A DNA stretch of 27,113 nucleotides from Candidatus Fermentithermobacillaceae bacterium. GTDB taxonomy: Bacteria > Bacillota > Sulfobacillia > Fermentithermobacillales > Fermentithermobacillaceae. The notes under the pieces were generated by a model. It was not told the DNA's origin. It saw nothing but the letters and a program-made list of their open reading frames with translations, and did not search any database. This document shows, piece after piece, positions 15,480-23,680 of the stretch (within the stretch, counting starts at the first letter, position 1; every line of letters starts with the position of its first letter). The translations under genes were made by a program, and so were the position numbers. The stretch lies in contig DUTL01000325.1 of the NCBI GenBank assembly GCA_012842105.1, positions 1 to 27,113 on the forward strand, written 5' to 3'.

Positions 15480-15729
15480 CAACCCTCTTCCATTGTTCAT
15501 ATGGCACTCTGCAATTCTACTTATACCCCGGTTTTCGAGCAACGTTTTCGTGCAAGTTTGTTGGCTGAAAAGAAGGAATTCCCTGATTTATGCAAGAATG
15601 AATAAGGGTAGTAGGATTACTGACTCTTGTTGCCAATTCAAAACACAACATTTACCGCAAGATCTGTTTGTTATTGGTTGGTTAATTCTTGGCTCAGAAC
15701 GGCTTACTGAATAGTAGGGAGGTTAGGGA
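15480..15729 (+). promoter_or_regulatory. Intergenic region, likely promoter region of the ornithine operon
   Basis: This 250-bp gap has no convincing gene; its short open frames overlap cwlD or lack family resemblance. No clear intrinsic terminator and no good sigma-A promoter was seen. A sigma-54-like element, TTGG (15679-15682) and GGCT (15692-15695) with exactly 10 bases between GG and GC, lies about 35 bases before the ord ATG. The -24 box departs from TGGCAC. Upstream are the dyads CAAC-N16-GTTG (15541-15564) and TGTTG-N13-CAACA (15629-15651), possible activator sites. GGGAGG at 15718-15723 is the ord ribosome binding site. Confidence 0.4.
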
Positions 15730-16776
15730 ATGGCAGAGGCGCGTAGCAAGACAAGGGTTCTTTTGTGGGGTTTGGGGGCTATGGGGAGCGGTATGGCTTC
15801 TATGCTTCTTGAAAATCCGGACATTGAGATTGTGGCTGCTGTGGCCAGGAGGCCTTCCAGGGCAGGGAAGGACCTGGGAGAGATCATCGGAAAAGCAACT
15901 ACCGGAGTCAAAGTAACGTCAGATCTCGGCCAAGCGTTCCGGTCAAGGCCAGACATAGTGCTTTTGAGTACTGCTTCGTTTGTAGAGCAAGTGTTTCCCG
16001 AAATCGAAGTTGCACTGGAGCACGACGCCAACGTCATAACCATTGCCGAAGAAATGGCCTTTCCCTGGGCTGCTTCCGAGGAACTGTCCGGCAGGATTGA
16101 CCATATGGCAAAGCAACGAGGGAAAACCGTGCTGGGGACCGGCATAAACCCCGGGTTTGTGCTGGACACTTTGATAATAGCCCTCACGGGCATATGCATG
16201 GATGTGCAGCATATTCACGGTAAGCGGGTGAATAACCTGGCTCCCTTCGGCCGTACGGTAATGCAAACCCAGGGAGTGGGCACAACTCCGGAAGAGTTTG
16301 AGCAGGGGCTTGCTTCAGGCGAAATCGTCGGGCATGTTGGGTTCAAGCAGTCGTTGATGCTAATTGGCAAAGCGTTGGGCTGGGAAATTGATGAAATCGT
16401 TGAAGAAAAGCAGCCTATCATTACCAGTGTGGAAAGACGAACCGCTTACACCACGGTCGCTCCAGGAAATGTAGCCGGTTGCCGCCATACGGCAAGGGCG
16501 TATTCCAGGGGCAAAGAACTAATATTTCTTGAGCATCCTCAACAGGTTTGCCCTGAAGCAGAAGGCGGCAAGACAGGGGACTACATCACAATCAGGGGAA
16601 CTCCGCCTGTGAACCTGGCTATCGAACCTGAAATTCCGGGAGGGATTGGGACAATGGCCATAGCTGTGAATATGATTCCCCTTGTGTTGAACGGGCCTCC
16701 GGGGCTTGTAACCATGGCTGATTTGCCGATTCCCCGGGCGATGAACACCCTTGTTGCCCGGGCTACAAGGGATTGA
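15730..16776 (+). CDS. ord: 2,4-diaminopentanoate dehydrogenase
   Basis: Ord oxidatively deaminates 2,4-diaminopentanoate to 2-amino-4-oxopentanoate with NAD(P)+, the third step of reductive-branch ornithine fermentation. The 348-residue protein has an N-terminal Rossmann motif GLGAMG at residues 14-19, followed by VAAVARRPSRAGKDLGE, and the later segments GTGINPGFVLDTL and PPGLVTMADLPIPR found in this dehydrogenase family (distantly related to dihydrodipicolinate reductase). It is the first gene of the ord-ortA-ortB-oraS-oraE-mutL-like-orr cluster, whose order matches that known from Clostridium sticklandii, which supports the assignment strongly. Confidence 0.93.
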   Translation: MAEARSKTRVLLWGLGAMGSGMASMLLENPDIEIVAAVARRPSRAGKDLGEIIGKATTGVKVTSDLGQAFRSRPDIVLLSTASFVEQVFPEIEVALEHDANVITIAEEMAFPWAASEELSGRIDHMAKQRGKTVLGTGINPGFVLDTLIIALTGICMDVQHIHGKRVNNLAPFGRTVMQTQGVGTTPEEFEQGLASGEIVGHVGFKQSLMLIGKALGWEIDEIVEEKQPIITSVERRTAYTTVAPGNVAGCRHTARAYSRGKELIFLEHPQQVCPEAEGGKTGDYITIRGTPPVNLAIEPEIPGGIGTMAIAVNMIPLVLNGPPGLVTMADLPIPRAMNTLVARATRD

Positions 16777-16835
16777 GGCGCTTCTTCCCGCGACAGGCAA
16801 ATCGGTGTGCAAGCAATGGGACAATATTGCCGGTA

Positions 16836-16856
16836 GAAGAGCCCGCAAGGGCCTTC
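16836..16856 (+). other. GNRA-capped hairpin between ord and ortA
   Basis: GAAG-A-GCCC (16836-16844) pairs with GGGC-CTTC (16849-16856) over a GCAA tetraloop (16845-16848), giving eight base pairs and one bulged A. It lies in the 107-bp gap between the ord stop and the TTG start of ortA and is not followed by a U-run. It may stabilise mRNA or tune ortA translation; no function is demonstrated. Confidence 0.4.
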
Positions 16857-16883
16857 AGGTATCAATACAATGAGGTGGTAACT

Positions 16884-17189
16884 TTGTCAGAAGCATGCAA
16901 ACAAGGCGAATGGGTTGAAATTCACTATGTCGTGTTAAAACCTGAAGAACGTTCCCATGATGTTCCTGATGATACCAAGAAGGTTCCGCTAGAGTGCTGG
17001 ATTAAAGGCTGGGCCCTGAGTTCCGGAACAACCGGAGGCCAGATTGAAATCAGGACTCCTGCTAACCGTATTGTCAAAGGCACGCTAACCAGAGTTAACC
17101 CTGGCTATGCTCATACATTCGGGCCTGGGGTCCCGGAACTCTCATCTGTTGGGCGGGAACTGAAAGCCATGTTGAAGGAGGGGAACTAA
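16884..17189 (+). CDS. ortA: 2-amino-4-oxopentanoate thiolase, alpha subunit
   Basis: OrtA is the small subunit of the PLP-dependent thiolase that splits 2-amino-4-oxopentanoate with CoA into alanine and acetyl-CoA. The 101-residue sequence has GEWVEIHYVVLKPEERS, PDDTKKVPLECWIKGW and the C-terminal NPGYAHTFGPGVPEL typical of OrtA. The start is TTG 16884: TGAGG (16871-16875) lies 8 bases upstream and the resulting length matches the family. The frame is open further upstream to 16773, but that extension does not resemble OrtA. The stop is 1 bp from ortB, with which it forms the enzyme. Confidence 0.92.
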   Translation: MSEACKQGEWVEIHYVVLKPEERSHDVPDDTKKVPLECWIKGWALSSGTTGGQIEIRTPANRIVKGTLTRVNPGYAHTFGPGVPELSSVGRELKAMLKEGN

Positions 17190-17190
17190 A

Positions 17191-18609
17191 GTGTCCCGCG
17201 ACCTATCTTACAATGCAGTAATGGCTCGTCGTGGCGAGATCATGAAAAAAGCCCTGGGAATTGAATACGACGAGTTCATCCAGTCGGAAATTGCTTTTGA
17301 CTACGAAGGCATGATGGAAAAAGCCGGGTATTCCTTGGATAAGGTAAGGCAGATCCAACAGCAGACGGGAGTTGGGAACACTCCCCTTTTGGAGCTTAAG
17401 AACATAACCCGGCTGGTAAGGAAAACATCGAAAAAGGGTTACGGAGCCAGCATTCTGGTCAAAGATGAAGCTGCCAACCCTTCAGGAAGTTTCAAAGACA
17501 GAAGGGCCAGTGTTTCCGTTTACCATGCAAAGAAACTCGGCTATCCGGGCGTGCTCGCAGCTACAAGCGGGAACTATGGAGCGGCGGTAGCTTCCCAGGC
17601 AAACATGATGAACCTGGGATGTATTATTGTTCAAGAAGTGTTTGACTCCCGTCATCTTGGCCAGCCTGAGATAATAGAAAAATCCAGGAAATGTGAAGCT
17701 TACGGCGCTGAGGTTGTACAGCTTACGGTTGGCCCTGAACTCTTTTACTCAGCTCTTATCATGCTTGAAGAGACCGGGTATTTCAATGCATCTTTATACA
17801 GCCCCTTTGGTATTTCGGGGGTGGAAACCCTTGGGTATGAGCTGGTTGAACAAGTGAGAGCAAGATATGGAAAAGACCCTGCGTACATTGTGGTGACCCA
17901 TGCAGGTGGCGGAAACGTAACCGGCACTGCCAGAGGGGCGCTTAAAGCAGGTGCTGTCAATTCCAATATAATCGGTGCAAGTGTCGATCTTTCAGGGCTT
18001 CACATGGCTTCTGACATTGATTTTAACAAGAAGTCGTTTACTACGGGGCATACAGGCTTTGGAGTGCCCTTTGCCACCTGGCCCGACAGGACCGACGTTC
18101 CCAAGAATGCGGCAAGGCCCTTGAGGTATTTGGACAGGTATGTAACGGTTACCCAGGGTGAAGTTTTCTATGTCACCGAAGCCCTGGCACATGTGGAAGG
18201 CCTGGAAAGAGGGCCTGCAGGAAATACATCGCTTGCTGCTGCTATACCTCTTGCAAGACAGCTCCCTGAAGACGAAATTGTGGTGGTTCAGGAAACCGAA
18301 TATACAGGAGCCGGGAAGCATCCGCAGGCTCAGCTGGATTTTGCCAGAAGGAACGGGGTCAAAGTCATACGGGGTGAGCCAAAGCAAAACGTTCCGGGAA
18401 AGGTTATAGCAATTCCAGAGAACTTCTCCCAACTTGATATCACCGAAATGGATCTTGAAAGAATGAGGAGATCCTATATTCGAAATGCCGTGACAAGGAA
18501 CAACGTCACTGAAGTTACACAGGAAGAGCTGGGGTTTCTGGCTGAAGATGCAAAGGCAAGCCCGGCATTTGTGGCTTCGGTTCTTGAAGGCCTGGGGGTG
18601 AAGGTTTAA
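17191..18609 (+). CDS. ortB: 2-amino-4-oxopentanoate thiolase, beta subunit
   Basis: OrtB is the PLP-binding subunit of the ornithine-pathway thiolase and belongs to the fold-type II (threonine synthase-like) enzymes. The PLP lysine is K102 in NPSGSFKDRRA; TSGNYGAAVA at about 125-134 and the glycine-rich HAGGGNVTG phosphate-binding loop are also present. The 472-residue length fits. The start is GTG 17191 after GGAGGGGAAC. With OrtA it yields acetyl-CoA, from which ATP can be made via acetate. Its stop overlaps the first base of the oraS ATG. Confidence 0.94.
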   Translation: MSRDLSYNAVMARRGEIMKKALGIEYDEFIQSEIAFDYEGMMEKAGYSLDKVRQIQQQTGVGNTPLLELKNITRLVRKTSKKGYGASILVKDEAANPSGSFKDRRASVSVYHAKKLGYPGVLAATSGNYGAAVASQANMMNLGCIIVQEVFDSRHLGQPEIIEKSRKCEAYGAEVVQLTVGPELFYSALIMLEETGYFNASLYSPFGISGVETLGYELVEQVRARYGKDPAYIVVTHAGGGNVTGTARGALKAGAVNSNIIGASVDLSGLHMASDIDFNKKSFTTGHTGFGVPFATWPDRTDVPKNAARPLRYLDRYVTVTQGEVFYVTEALAHVEGLERGPAGNTSLAAAIPLARQLPEDEIVVVQETEYTGAGKHPQAQLDFARRNGVKVIRGEPKQNVPGKVIAIPENFSQLDITEMDLERMRRSYIRNAVTRNNVTEVTQEELGFLAEDAKASPAFVASVLEGLGVKV

Positions 18610-18977
18610 TGCAGAGGGCTTGTGATTTTGAGGAAAGGCGAAAGCATTTGGCAGGACTATCTGACCAGGAGCTCAAAGACAGGTTCTGGGAGCTTGCACA
18701 AGAGATAGTCAAGCCCCTTTACGAACTTGCATACACACACACTTCACCTTCCATCGAAAGGTCAGTGCTTTTGCGCATGGGGTTTTCGAGCCTGGAAGCT
18801 CAATCTATCGTATCATCCGCTGAAAAGAGAGGGTTGCTTGGCAAAGGAGCCGGCAATATTGTGCTCACATACGCCAGGGCCAAAGATATTGATTATGTCC
18901 CGGCAGGCCGGGAACTCGCCTCAGGAGGCGGATGGGATGAAATCACCGGCGTGTTTGGAGGTGAACGGAGTTCATGA
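18609..18977 (+). CDS. oraS: D-ornithine 4,5-aminomutase, small subunit
   Basis: OraS is the small subunit of the adenosylcobalamin- and PLP-dependent D-ornithine 4,5-aminomutase. The 122-residue protein carries the conserved stretch YTHTSPSIERSVLLRMGFSS and ends in a glycine-rich segment before the oraE overlap. Its ATG shares a base with the ortB stop, and its own stop overlaps the oraE ATG (ATGA), so the two mutase subunits are translationally coupled, in line with their joint complex. Confidence 0.93.
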   Translation: MQRACDFEERRKHLAGLSDQELKDRFWELAQEIVKPLYELAYTHTSPSIERSVLLRMGFSSLEAQSIVSSAEKRGLLGKGAGNIVLTYARAKDIDYVPAGRELASGGGWDEITGVFGGERSS

Positions 18978-21256
18978 AACAAGACCGGGCATGCAGGGAC
19001 AGGGGCAGCGGTACACCTGGCAATAACAGGTATGTGTTAAGCCCTGACAAGAAACTTGACGTAGGCCGGATTCTTGAGGGCCTTGAGAACTACCGCCCCA
19101 GGCGTTTTGGATGGACATGGCGGGAAAAAGGGCCGAGCAGGGAACTGGGGCCGTTTAGGTACTTGGAAACGTCTGCGCCGCTTAAACAGTCTATGCCTTT
19201 GCCTGCAGCCAAGTACTTTGAAAGCATAGACCCGCAACCTGACTGTGTGGTTACCACAGAAATTGCCTCGGGCCGGTTTGAAGATGACTTAAGGCGAATG
19301 CGCATGGCGGCATGGCATGGCGCTGATCATATCATGGTAATACGTACTACAGGCCAGAGCCACATTGACGGGCTGCTTGAAGGAACCCCGGAAGGCGTTG
19401 GCGGAATTCCCATTACCCGGAAGCAAGTAAGGGCGACGAGGAAAGCTCTTGATCTTATTGAAGATGAGGTTGGCAGGCCCATCAACTTTCACTCATATGT
19501 ATCGGGCGTGGCAGGCCCTGAAATAGCTGTGATGTTTGCAGAAGAGGGGGTTAACGGCGCCCACCAGGATCCCCAGTACAATGTACTTTACAGGAACGTC
19601 AATATGCAGAGATCTTTTGTGGATGCGGCTGTTGCCAAGAGAATTATGGCGTCGTTCGGCATACTGCAGATAGACGGAGCTCATAATGCCAATGCCACTG
19701 CCAGGCAGGCATGGAAGGTCATGCCTGAACTTCTGGTGCAGCACGCAATAAACTCGGCTTTTTCCGAGATGATAGGCATGGATAAAGAAAGCATTGCCCT
19801 GTCGTCTGTGCCTCCTACGGCACCGCCGGCTCCTGCGCTTTCATATGACCTCCCGTACGCCGTGTGCTTGAGGTGGCTTTTTTCAGACTATAAGATAAGG
19901 GCGCAGCAGAACACCAGGTATATCGAGTCTGATACAAGGGAAGCTACGGTAACCCACGTTCTTAACCTGCTGGTGTCAAGGCTTACGTCTGCTGATGTGC
20001 AGAGCACTATTACTCCTGATGAGGGCCGTAATGTGCCATGGCATTACAACAATGTGGCTGCGGTTGAAACTGCCAAACAGGCCCTTTTGGGAATGGACGG
20101 CTTGCAAGACATGGTTGAAATCAAGAAGGAAGGCTCCCTTCCTGAAAAGGTTAGGGAACTTGCAGAGAGGGCAGTGCTTTTCCTTGAGGAGATTAAGCAA
20201 GAAGGGTATTTTGACGCTGTAGGCCAGGGCTTCTTTGTTGATTCGGGCCAGTACCCTGAAAGAAACGGCGATGGCATTGCAAGAGATCCAAACGGTGGAA
20301 TAGCAGCAGGGAGCATAGTTAAGAGAGATGAAGATTACCTCGCTCCTGTATGCGATCACTTCGGGTACAACAAGTTGCCCGAAGGGACTTCACGGCCTTG
20401 TGAAATGGTGCAAGGTTGTACTTTCTGCCGCAGGGACAAAATCGCCTACATCGATGAGCTGGATCCTGAAGACAACGTAGGCAAGAGGCTGGAGGCCTTC
20501 AGCCACGAGTCCGGCCCCGGTTCAATCCGGCCCGAAGTAGAGTGGGCAGGCGACGGTTATGTTACATTGACTGTTTTCATTCCTGAAGCGGAGGAAATTG
20601 CAGAATATGCCTCTTTGGAGATTGCCGCCAGGATGGGGTTGCAAGAACCTGAGGTCATCCACAAGCGGGTTATCCACCCTTCAGAAGGGACTTTGGTTGA
20701 GTTGAAAGGAGTAGTGCCTTTTTCCGTGAACCGGTCCACCCTCAAGATTCCAAAGAAGCCTAAAGTGCTGTCTGAAGATGAGATCAGGCGTGAAGTATCT
20801 GAATATCCAATGAAAGTTGTTTGCGGCACTGTGGGCGAAGACGAGCATTCAGTCGGAATGAGGGAGATTATCGACATCAAACACGGGGGCATTGAAGGTT
20901 TTGGCATTAAGGCGGTGTACCTTGGAACGTCTGTTCCCGTGGAGAAAATGATAGATGCAGCCATTGAAGAAGATGCCGATGCAATTTTGGTATCCACTAT
21001 TATCAGCCACGCAGACATACATAGAAAAAACATGGAGAGGCTTGCACAGCTTTGCATGGAAAAAGGCGTAAGGGACAGGTTCATACTGGTTGGCGGAGGC
21101 ACTCAGGTTACAAACAACCTGGCCCTTGAAGCAGGTTTAGATGCAGGATTTGGCAGGGGCACGAAAGGGCTTCATGTAGCTTCGTTCTTGGTAGAGAAGC
21201 GCAAAGCCCTTTGGGCTCAGGGAAAAGGAAGAAAGCAGGGCTTTCATGAGAATTGA
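18974..21256 (+). CDS. oraE: D-ornithine 4,5-aminomutase, large subunit
   Basis: OraE carries the catalytic TIM barrel and the B12 domain of the enzyme that moves the terminal amino group of D-ornithine to C4, giving 2,4-diaminopentanoate. The N-terminal half has TTEIASGRFEDDLRRMRMAAWHGADH and VNGAHQDPQYNVLYRN. The C-terminal Rossmann domain has the base-off cobalamin motif D623-E-H625-S-V-G628 (H625 as cobalt ligand) and the PLP lysine equivalent K636 in IIDIKHGG. Length (760 residues) is slightly above the roughly 740 usual, mostly from the N-terminus. A CxxC (C482/C485) in the linker region is unusual. It overlaps the next gene by 11 bp. Confidence 0.96.
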   Translation: MKQDRACRDRGSGTPGNNRYVLSPDKKLDVGRILEGLENYRPRRFGWTWREKGPSRELGPFRYLETSAPLKQSMPLPAAKYFESIDPQPDCVVTTEIASGRFEDDLRRMRMAAWHGADHIMVIRTTGQSHIDGLLEGTPEGVGGIPITRKQVRATRKALDLIEDEVGRPINFHSYVSGVAGPEIAVMFAEEGVNGAHQDPQYNVLYRNVNMQRSFVDAAVAKRIMASFGILQIDGAHNANATARQAWKVMPELLVQHAINSAFSEMIGMDKESIALSSVPPTAPPAPALSYDLPYAVCLRWLFSDYKIRAQQNTRYIESDTREATVTHVLNLLVSRLTSADVQSTITPDEGRNVPWHYNNVAAVETAKQALLGMDGLQDMVEIKKEGSLPEKVRELAERAVLFLEEIKQEGYFDAVGQGFFVDSGQYPERNGDGIARDPNGGIAAGSIVKRDEDYLAPVCDHFGYNKLPEGTSRPCEMVQGCTFCRRDKIAYIDELDPEDNVGKRLEAFSHESGPGSIRPEVEWAGDGYVTLTVFIPEAEEIAEYASLEIAARMGLQEPEVIHKRVIHPSEGTLVELKGVVPFSVNRSTLKIPKKPKVLSEDEIRREVSEYPMKVVCGTVGEDEHSVGMREIIDIKHGGIEGFGIKAVYLGTSVPVEKMIDAAIEEDADAILVSTIISHADIHRKNMERLAQLCMEKGVRDRFILVGGGTQVTNNLALEAGLDAGFGRGTKGLHVASFLVEKRKALWAQGKGRKQGFHEN

Positions 21257-22604
21257 CGTGCTTGTAGCCGAGATAGGCAGCACTACCACGGTGGTAAATG
21301 CCATTGGCCTTGGGGGCAGCCAGGGCAGCCTGCGTTTGCTGGGGCAAGGCATGAGTTGCACCTTGGAAGATCCGGGTGACGTGACAGTTGCTCTTAAATC
21401 TGCCATAGGCGATTTAGCTTTGAACCTTGGAGCAAGAGATCTTGAATGGACTTGGATGATGGCAGCTTCAAGCGCAGCCGGCGGGCTATCTATGAGTGTC
21501 CACGGGCTTGTTTACGATATGACTGTAAGGGCTGCAAGAGAGGCTGCTTTAGGTGCAGGAGCCGTGATCAAAATGGTTACTGCAGGCGAGATGACACAAT
21601 CAGACATAGAAGAACTCAAACGGGTAAGCCCTAAGATTATACTGCTGGCAGGAGGAGTGGATTACGGGGAGAAGCATACCGCCATCTGGAATGCAGATAT
21701 GATCGCCCGCTGTAACCTGGCATGCCCGGTGATTTATGCAGGTAACATTGCAGCACGGAACCGGATAGGAGAGATCTTCAAAAAGGCCGGAATCACGGCA
21801 TATTTTGTTGACAATGTATATCCAAGGGTAGATGAACTTGTTGTTGAACCTGCCCGTGAAGTCATCCAGAAGGTTTTTGAAGAGCACATAGTAACCGCTC
21901 CCGGAATGGATAAGATCAGAACCATGGTAAACGGCCCGGTAATGCCTACACCCGGTGCTGTAATGGAGGCGTGCAAACTCTTGTGGCCTGTTCTGGGCGA
22001 TCTATGCGCTGTTGACGTTGGAGGGGCTACTGTGGACGTTCATTCAGTAGCAGAAGGCAGCCCTGAAATCCAGGCTATCCTGGAAGCTCCCGAGCCTCTG
22101 GCAAAGAGGACGGTTGAGGGTGATCTGGGAATTCACGTCAATGCCAGGAATATTGCCATGCTGGCCAAGCACAGGATCAACCTTGACCTGGGGTTTGATC
22201 CCGGGCCGGTGCTTGCAAACCTCAAGGTAATACCTGAAAAAGAAGAACAGGCAAGGCTTGTGTCTTACCTTAGAGGCATAGCATGTGACACAGCGTTTAA
22301 GAGGCATGCGGGCATCATAAAACATTTGTATGGGCCTCAGGGCAGGATGACTGTAGCTTCCGGCAAGGATCTTTCCAGTGTGAAATTTATTATCGGAACC
22401 GGAGGGCCTCTTACACGTTTGCCCGGAGGCCTGCAGGTGCTTTCCCAGCTCACAGGCAAGGGGTACGCCAGGGAACTGTATCCCAGGGCAGCCCAAGTTG
22501 TTCTGGACAGTCAATATATCATGGCTACGTGTGGAGTGCTTTCCAGACAATTCCCGGAGCAGGCCCGAACATTACTTCTACGAAGTCTGGGGTTGGAAAC
22601 ATGA
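21246..22604 (+). CDS. MutL/GlmL-family actin-like ATPase, probable aminomutase reactivator
   Basis: This 452-residue protein belongs to the MutL/GlmL (glutamate mutase L) family of actin/Hsp70-fold ATPases that accompany B12-dependent mutases. Visible nucleotide-binding elements are EIGSTTT near residue 9, AVDVGGATVDVHS in the middle, and GTGGPLTRLPGG near the C-terminus. It is not the DNA mismatch protein of the same name. Its ATG overlaps oraE by 11 bp and its stop overlaps the orr ATG, so it is probably dedicated to OraSE, exchanging damaged cobalamin; that role is inferred from family and position. Confidence 0.88.
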   Translation: MRIDVLVAEIGSTTTVVNAIGLGGSQGSLRLLGQGMSCTLEDPGDVTVALKSAIGDLALNLGARDLEWTWMMAASSAAGGLSMSVHGLVYDMTVRAAREAALGAGAVIKMVTAGEMTQSDIEELKRVSPKIILLAGGVDYGEKHTAIWNADMIARCNLACPVIYAGNIAARNRIGEIFKKAGITAYFVDNVYPRVDELVVEPAREVIQKVFEEHIVTAPGMDKIRTMVNGPVMPTPGAVMEACKLLWPVLGDLCAVDVGGATVDVHSVAEGSPEIQAILEAPEPLAKRTVEGDLGIHVNARNIAMLAKHRINLDLGFDPGPVLANLKVIPEKEEQARLVSYLRGIACDTAFKRHAGIIKHLYGPQGRMTVASGKDLSSVKFIIGTGGPLTRLPGGLQVLSQLTGKGYARELYPRAAQVVLDSQYIMATCGVLSRQFPEQARTLLLRSLGLET

Positions 22605-23680
22605 GTTATCCGCTTCTTACAATAGATAAAGCTAAAATCAAACACAATACCCGAATACTTTCGAATATGCTGTTGCAACAAGGCATGCGTCTTGTAGGCG
22701 TGGCCAAAGGCACTTGCGCCAACTTGTCCGTAGTACAAGCTATGGTTTCCGGCGGCGCCTCGGCAATTGGCGATTCGAGGATTGACAATCTAAAGAGGAT
22801 ACGTGAGTGGGGTTACAAAGGTGAGACAATACTCCTCAGGGCGCCGGGGCATTCTCAGTGCGACGAAGCTGTGCTCTGCGCAGATACCAGCCTCAATTCT
22901 GAAATAACCACTGTGAAACTCCTGGGGGAAGCTGCAAGTAAAACCGGCAAAATGCACAAAGTAATCCTGATGATTGACCTTGGAGACCTTAGGGAAGGTG
23001 TCATGATGGAACAAGCCCCTAACATTGCCCTTGAGATGGACCGGACAACAGGTGTTCATTTGGCAGGCATAGGGGCGAACCTGGCGTGTTATGGCGGAGT
23101 AATTCCTACATCCGAAAAGATGGGTTTGCTCCTTCAAGTGAAAAATGAAGTGGAGCAGCGCATAGGAAGGCCCCTTGAGCGGGTATCAGGGGGAACGTCA
23201 GCTAATATCAAATTGGTTATAGACGGGCAAATGCCTTCGGGTATTACAGAACTCAGGATTGGCGAGGGAATTTTGCTTGGCACTGAGGCTATAATGAGAG
23301 AGGCGATACCGGGCTGTTTCAACGATGCTTTCATGTTAAGGGCCGAGGTAATCGAAGTGCAGAGAAAACCGTCTAAGCCCATTGGAGAAGTTGGGCAGGA
23401 TGCGTTTGGAAATGTGCCTGTGTTTGAAGACAGGGGAATCAGACGGAGGGCTATTGTATCCATGGGGCAGCAGGACATTGATCCTTCAGCGCTTATCCCT
23501 CGTAGCAAAGGGGTTGAGATCTTGGGCGCTTCGTCAGATCATCTTATTTGTGACGTGGAAGATGCCGGTTGCTCTGTAGGCGTAGGCAGTATTCTTGAGT
23601 TCGCGTTGTCTTACAGTGCTCTGTTAAAAGCTAGTACGTCTCCTTTTGTGGCTAAGGAGGTTTTGAAAAATGCCAGATAG
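22601..23680 (+). CDS. orr: Ornithine racemase
   Basis: Orr converts L-ornithine to D-ornithine, the substrate of OraSE. The 359-residue protein has an alanine-racemase-like N-terminal PLP barrel (LLTIDKAKIKHNTRIL) with the PLP lysine K36 in GVAKGTCA, then ALR-family segments LMIDLGDLREG, VSGGTSANI and ELRIGEGILLG. The start is ATG 22601, overlapping the preceding stop (ATGA); the frame is open up to 22529 but that part lies inside the previous gene. Related amino-acid racemases share the fold, and the operon context settles ornithine as the substrate. Confidence 0.92.
   Translation: MSYPLLTIDKAKIKHNTRILSNMLLQQGMRLVGVAKGTCANLSVVQAMVSGGASAIGDSRIDNLKRIREWGYKGETILLRAPGHSQCDEAVLCADTSLNSEITTVKLLGEAASKTGKMHKVILMIDLGDLREGVMMEQAPNIALEMDRTTGVHLAGIGANLACYGGVIPTSEKMGLLLQVKNEVEQRIGRPLERVSGGTSANIKLVIDGQMPSGITELRIGEGILLGTEAIMREAIPGCFNDAFMLRAEVIEVQRKPSKPIGEVGQDAFGNVPVFEDRGIRRRAIVSMGQQDIDPSALIPRSKGVEILGASSDHLICDVEDAGCSVGVGSILEFALSYSALLKASTSPFVAKEVLKNAR

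Noticed and set aside
15501..15517. TGGCAC at 15503-15508 as a sigma-54 -24 box
   Set aside because: No GC dinucleotide is found at the required 10-base spacing from GG.
15430..15714. Open frame across the cwlD-ord gap
   Set aside because: It overlaps cwlD, has no ribosome binding site and no recognisable domain; the gap is better read as regulatory.
16773..16883. Extension of ortA back to the ord stop
   Set aside because: The extra residues do not match OrtA; TTG 16884 with TGAGG upstream gives the expected length.
22529..22600. N-terminal extension of orr
   Set aside because: It lies inside the MutL-like gene; ATG 22601 gives the family N-terminus and an ATGA overlap.
21246..22604. DNA mismatch repair protein MutL
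   Set aside because: The sequence is the glutamate-mutase-associated actin-fold ATPase family of the same name; no GHKL ATPase motifs are present.
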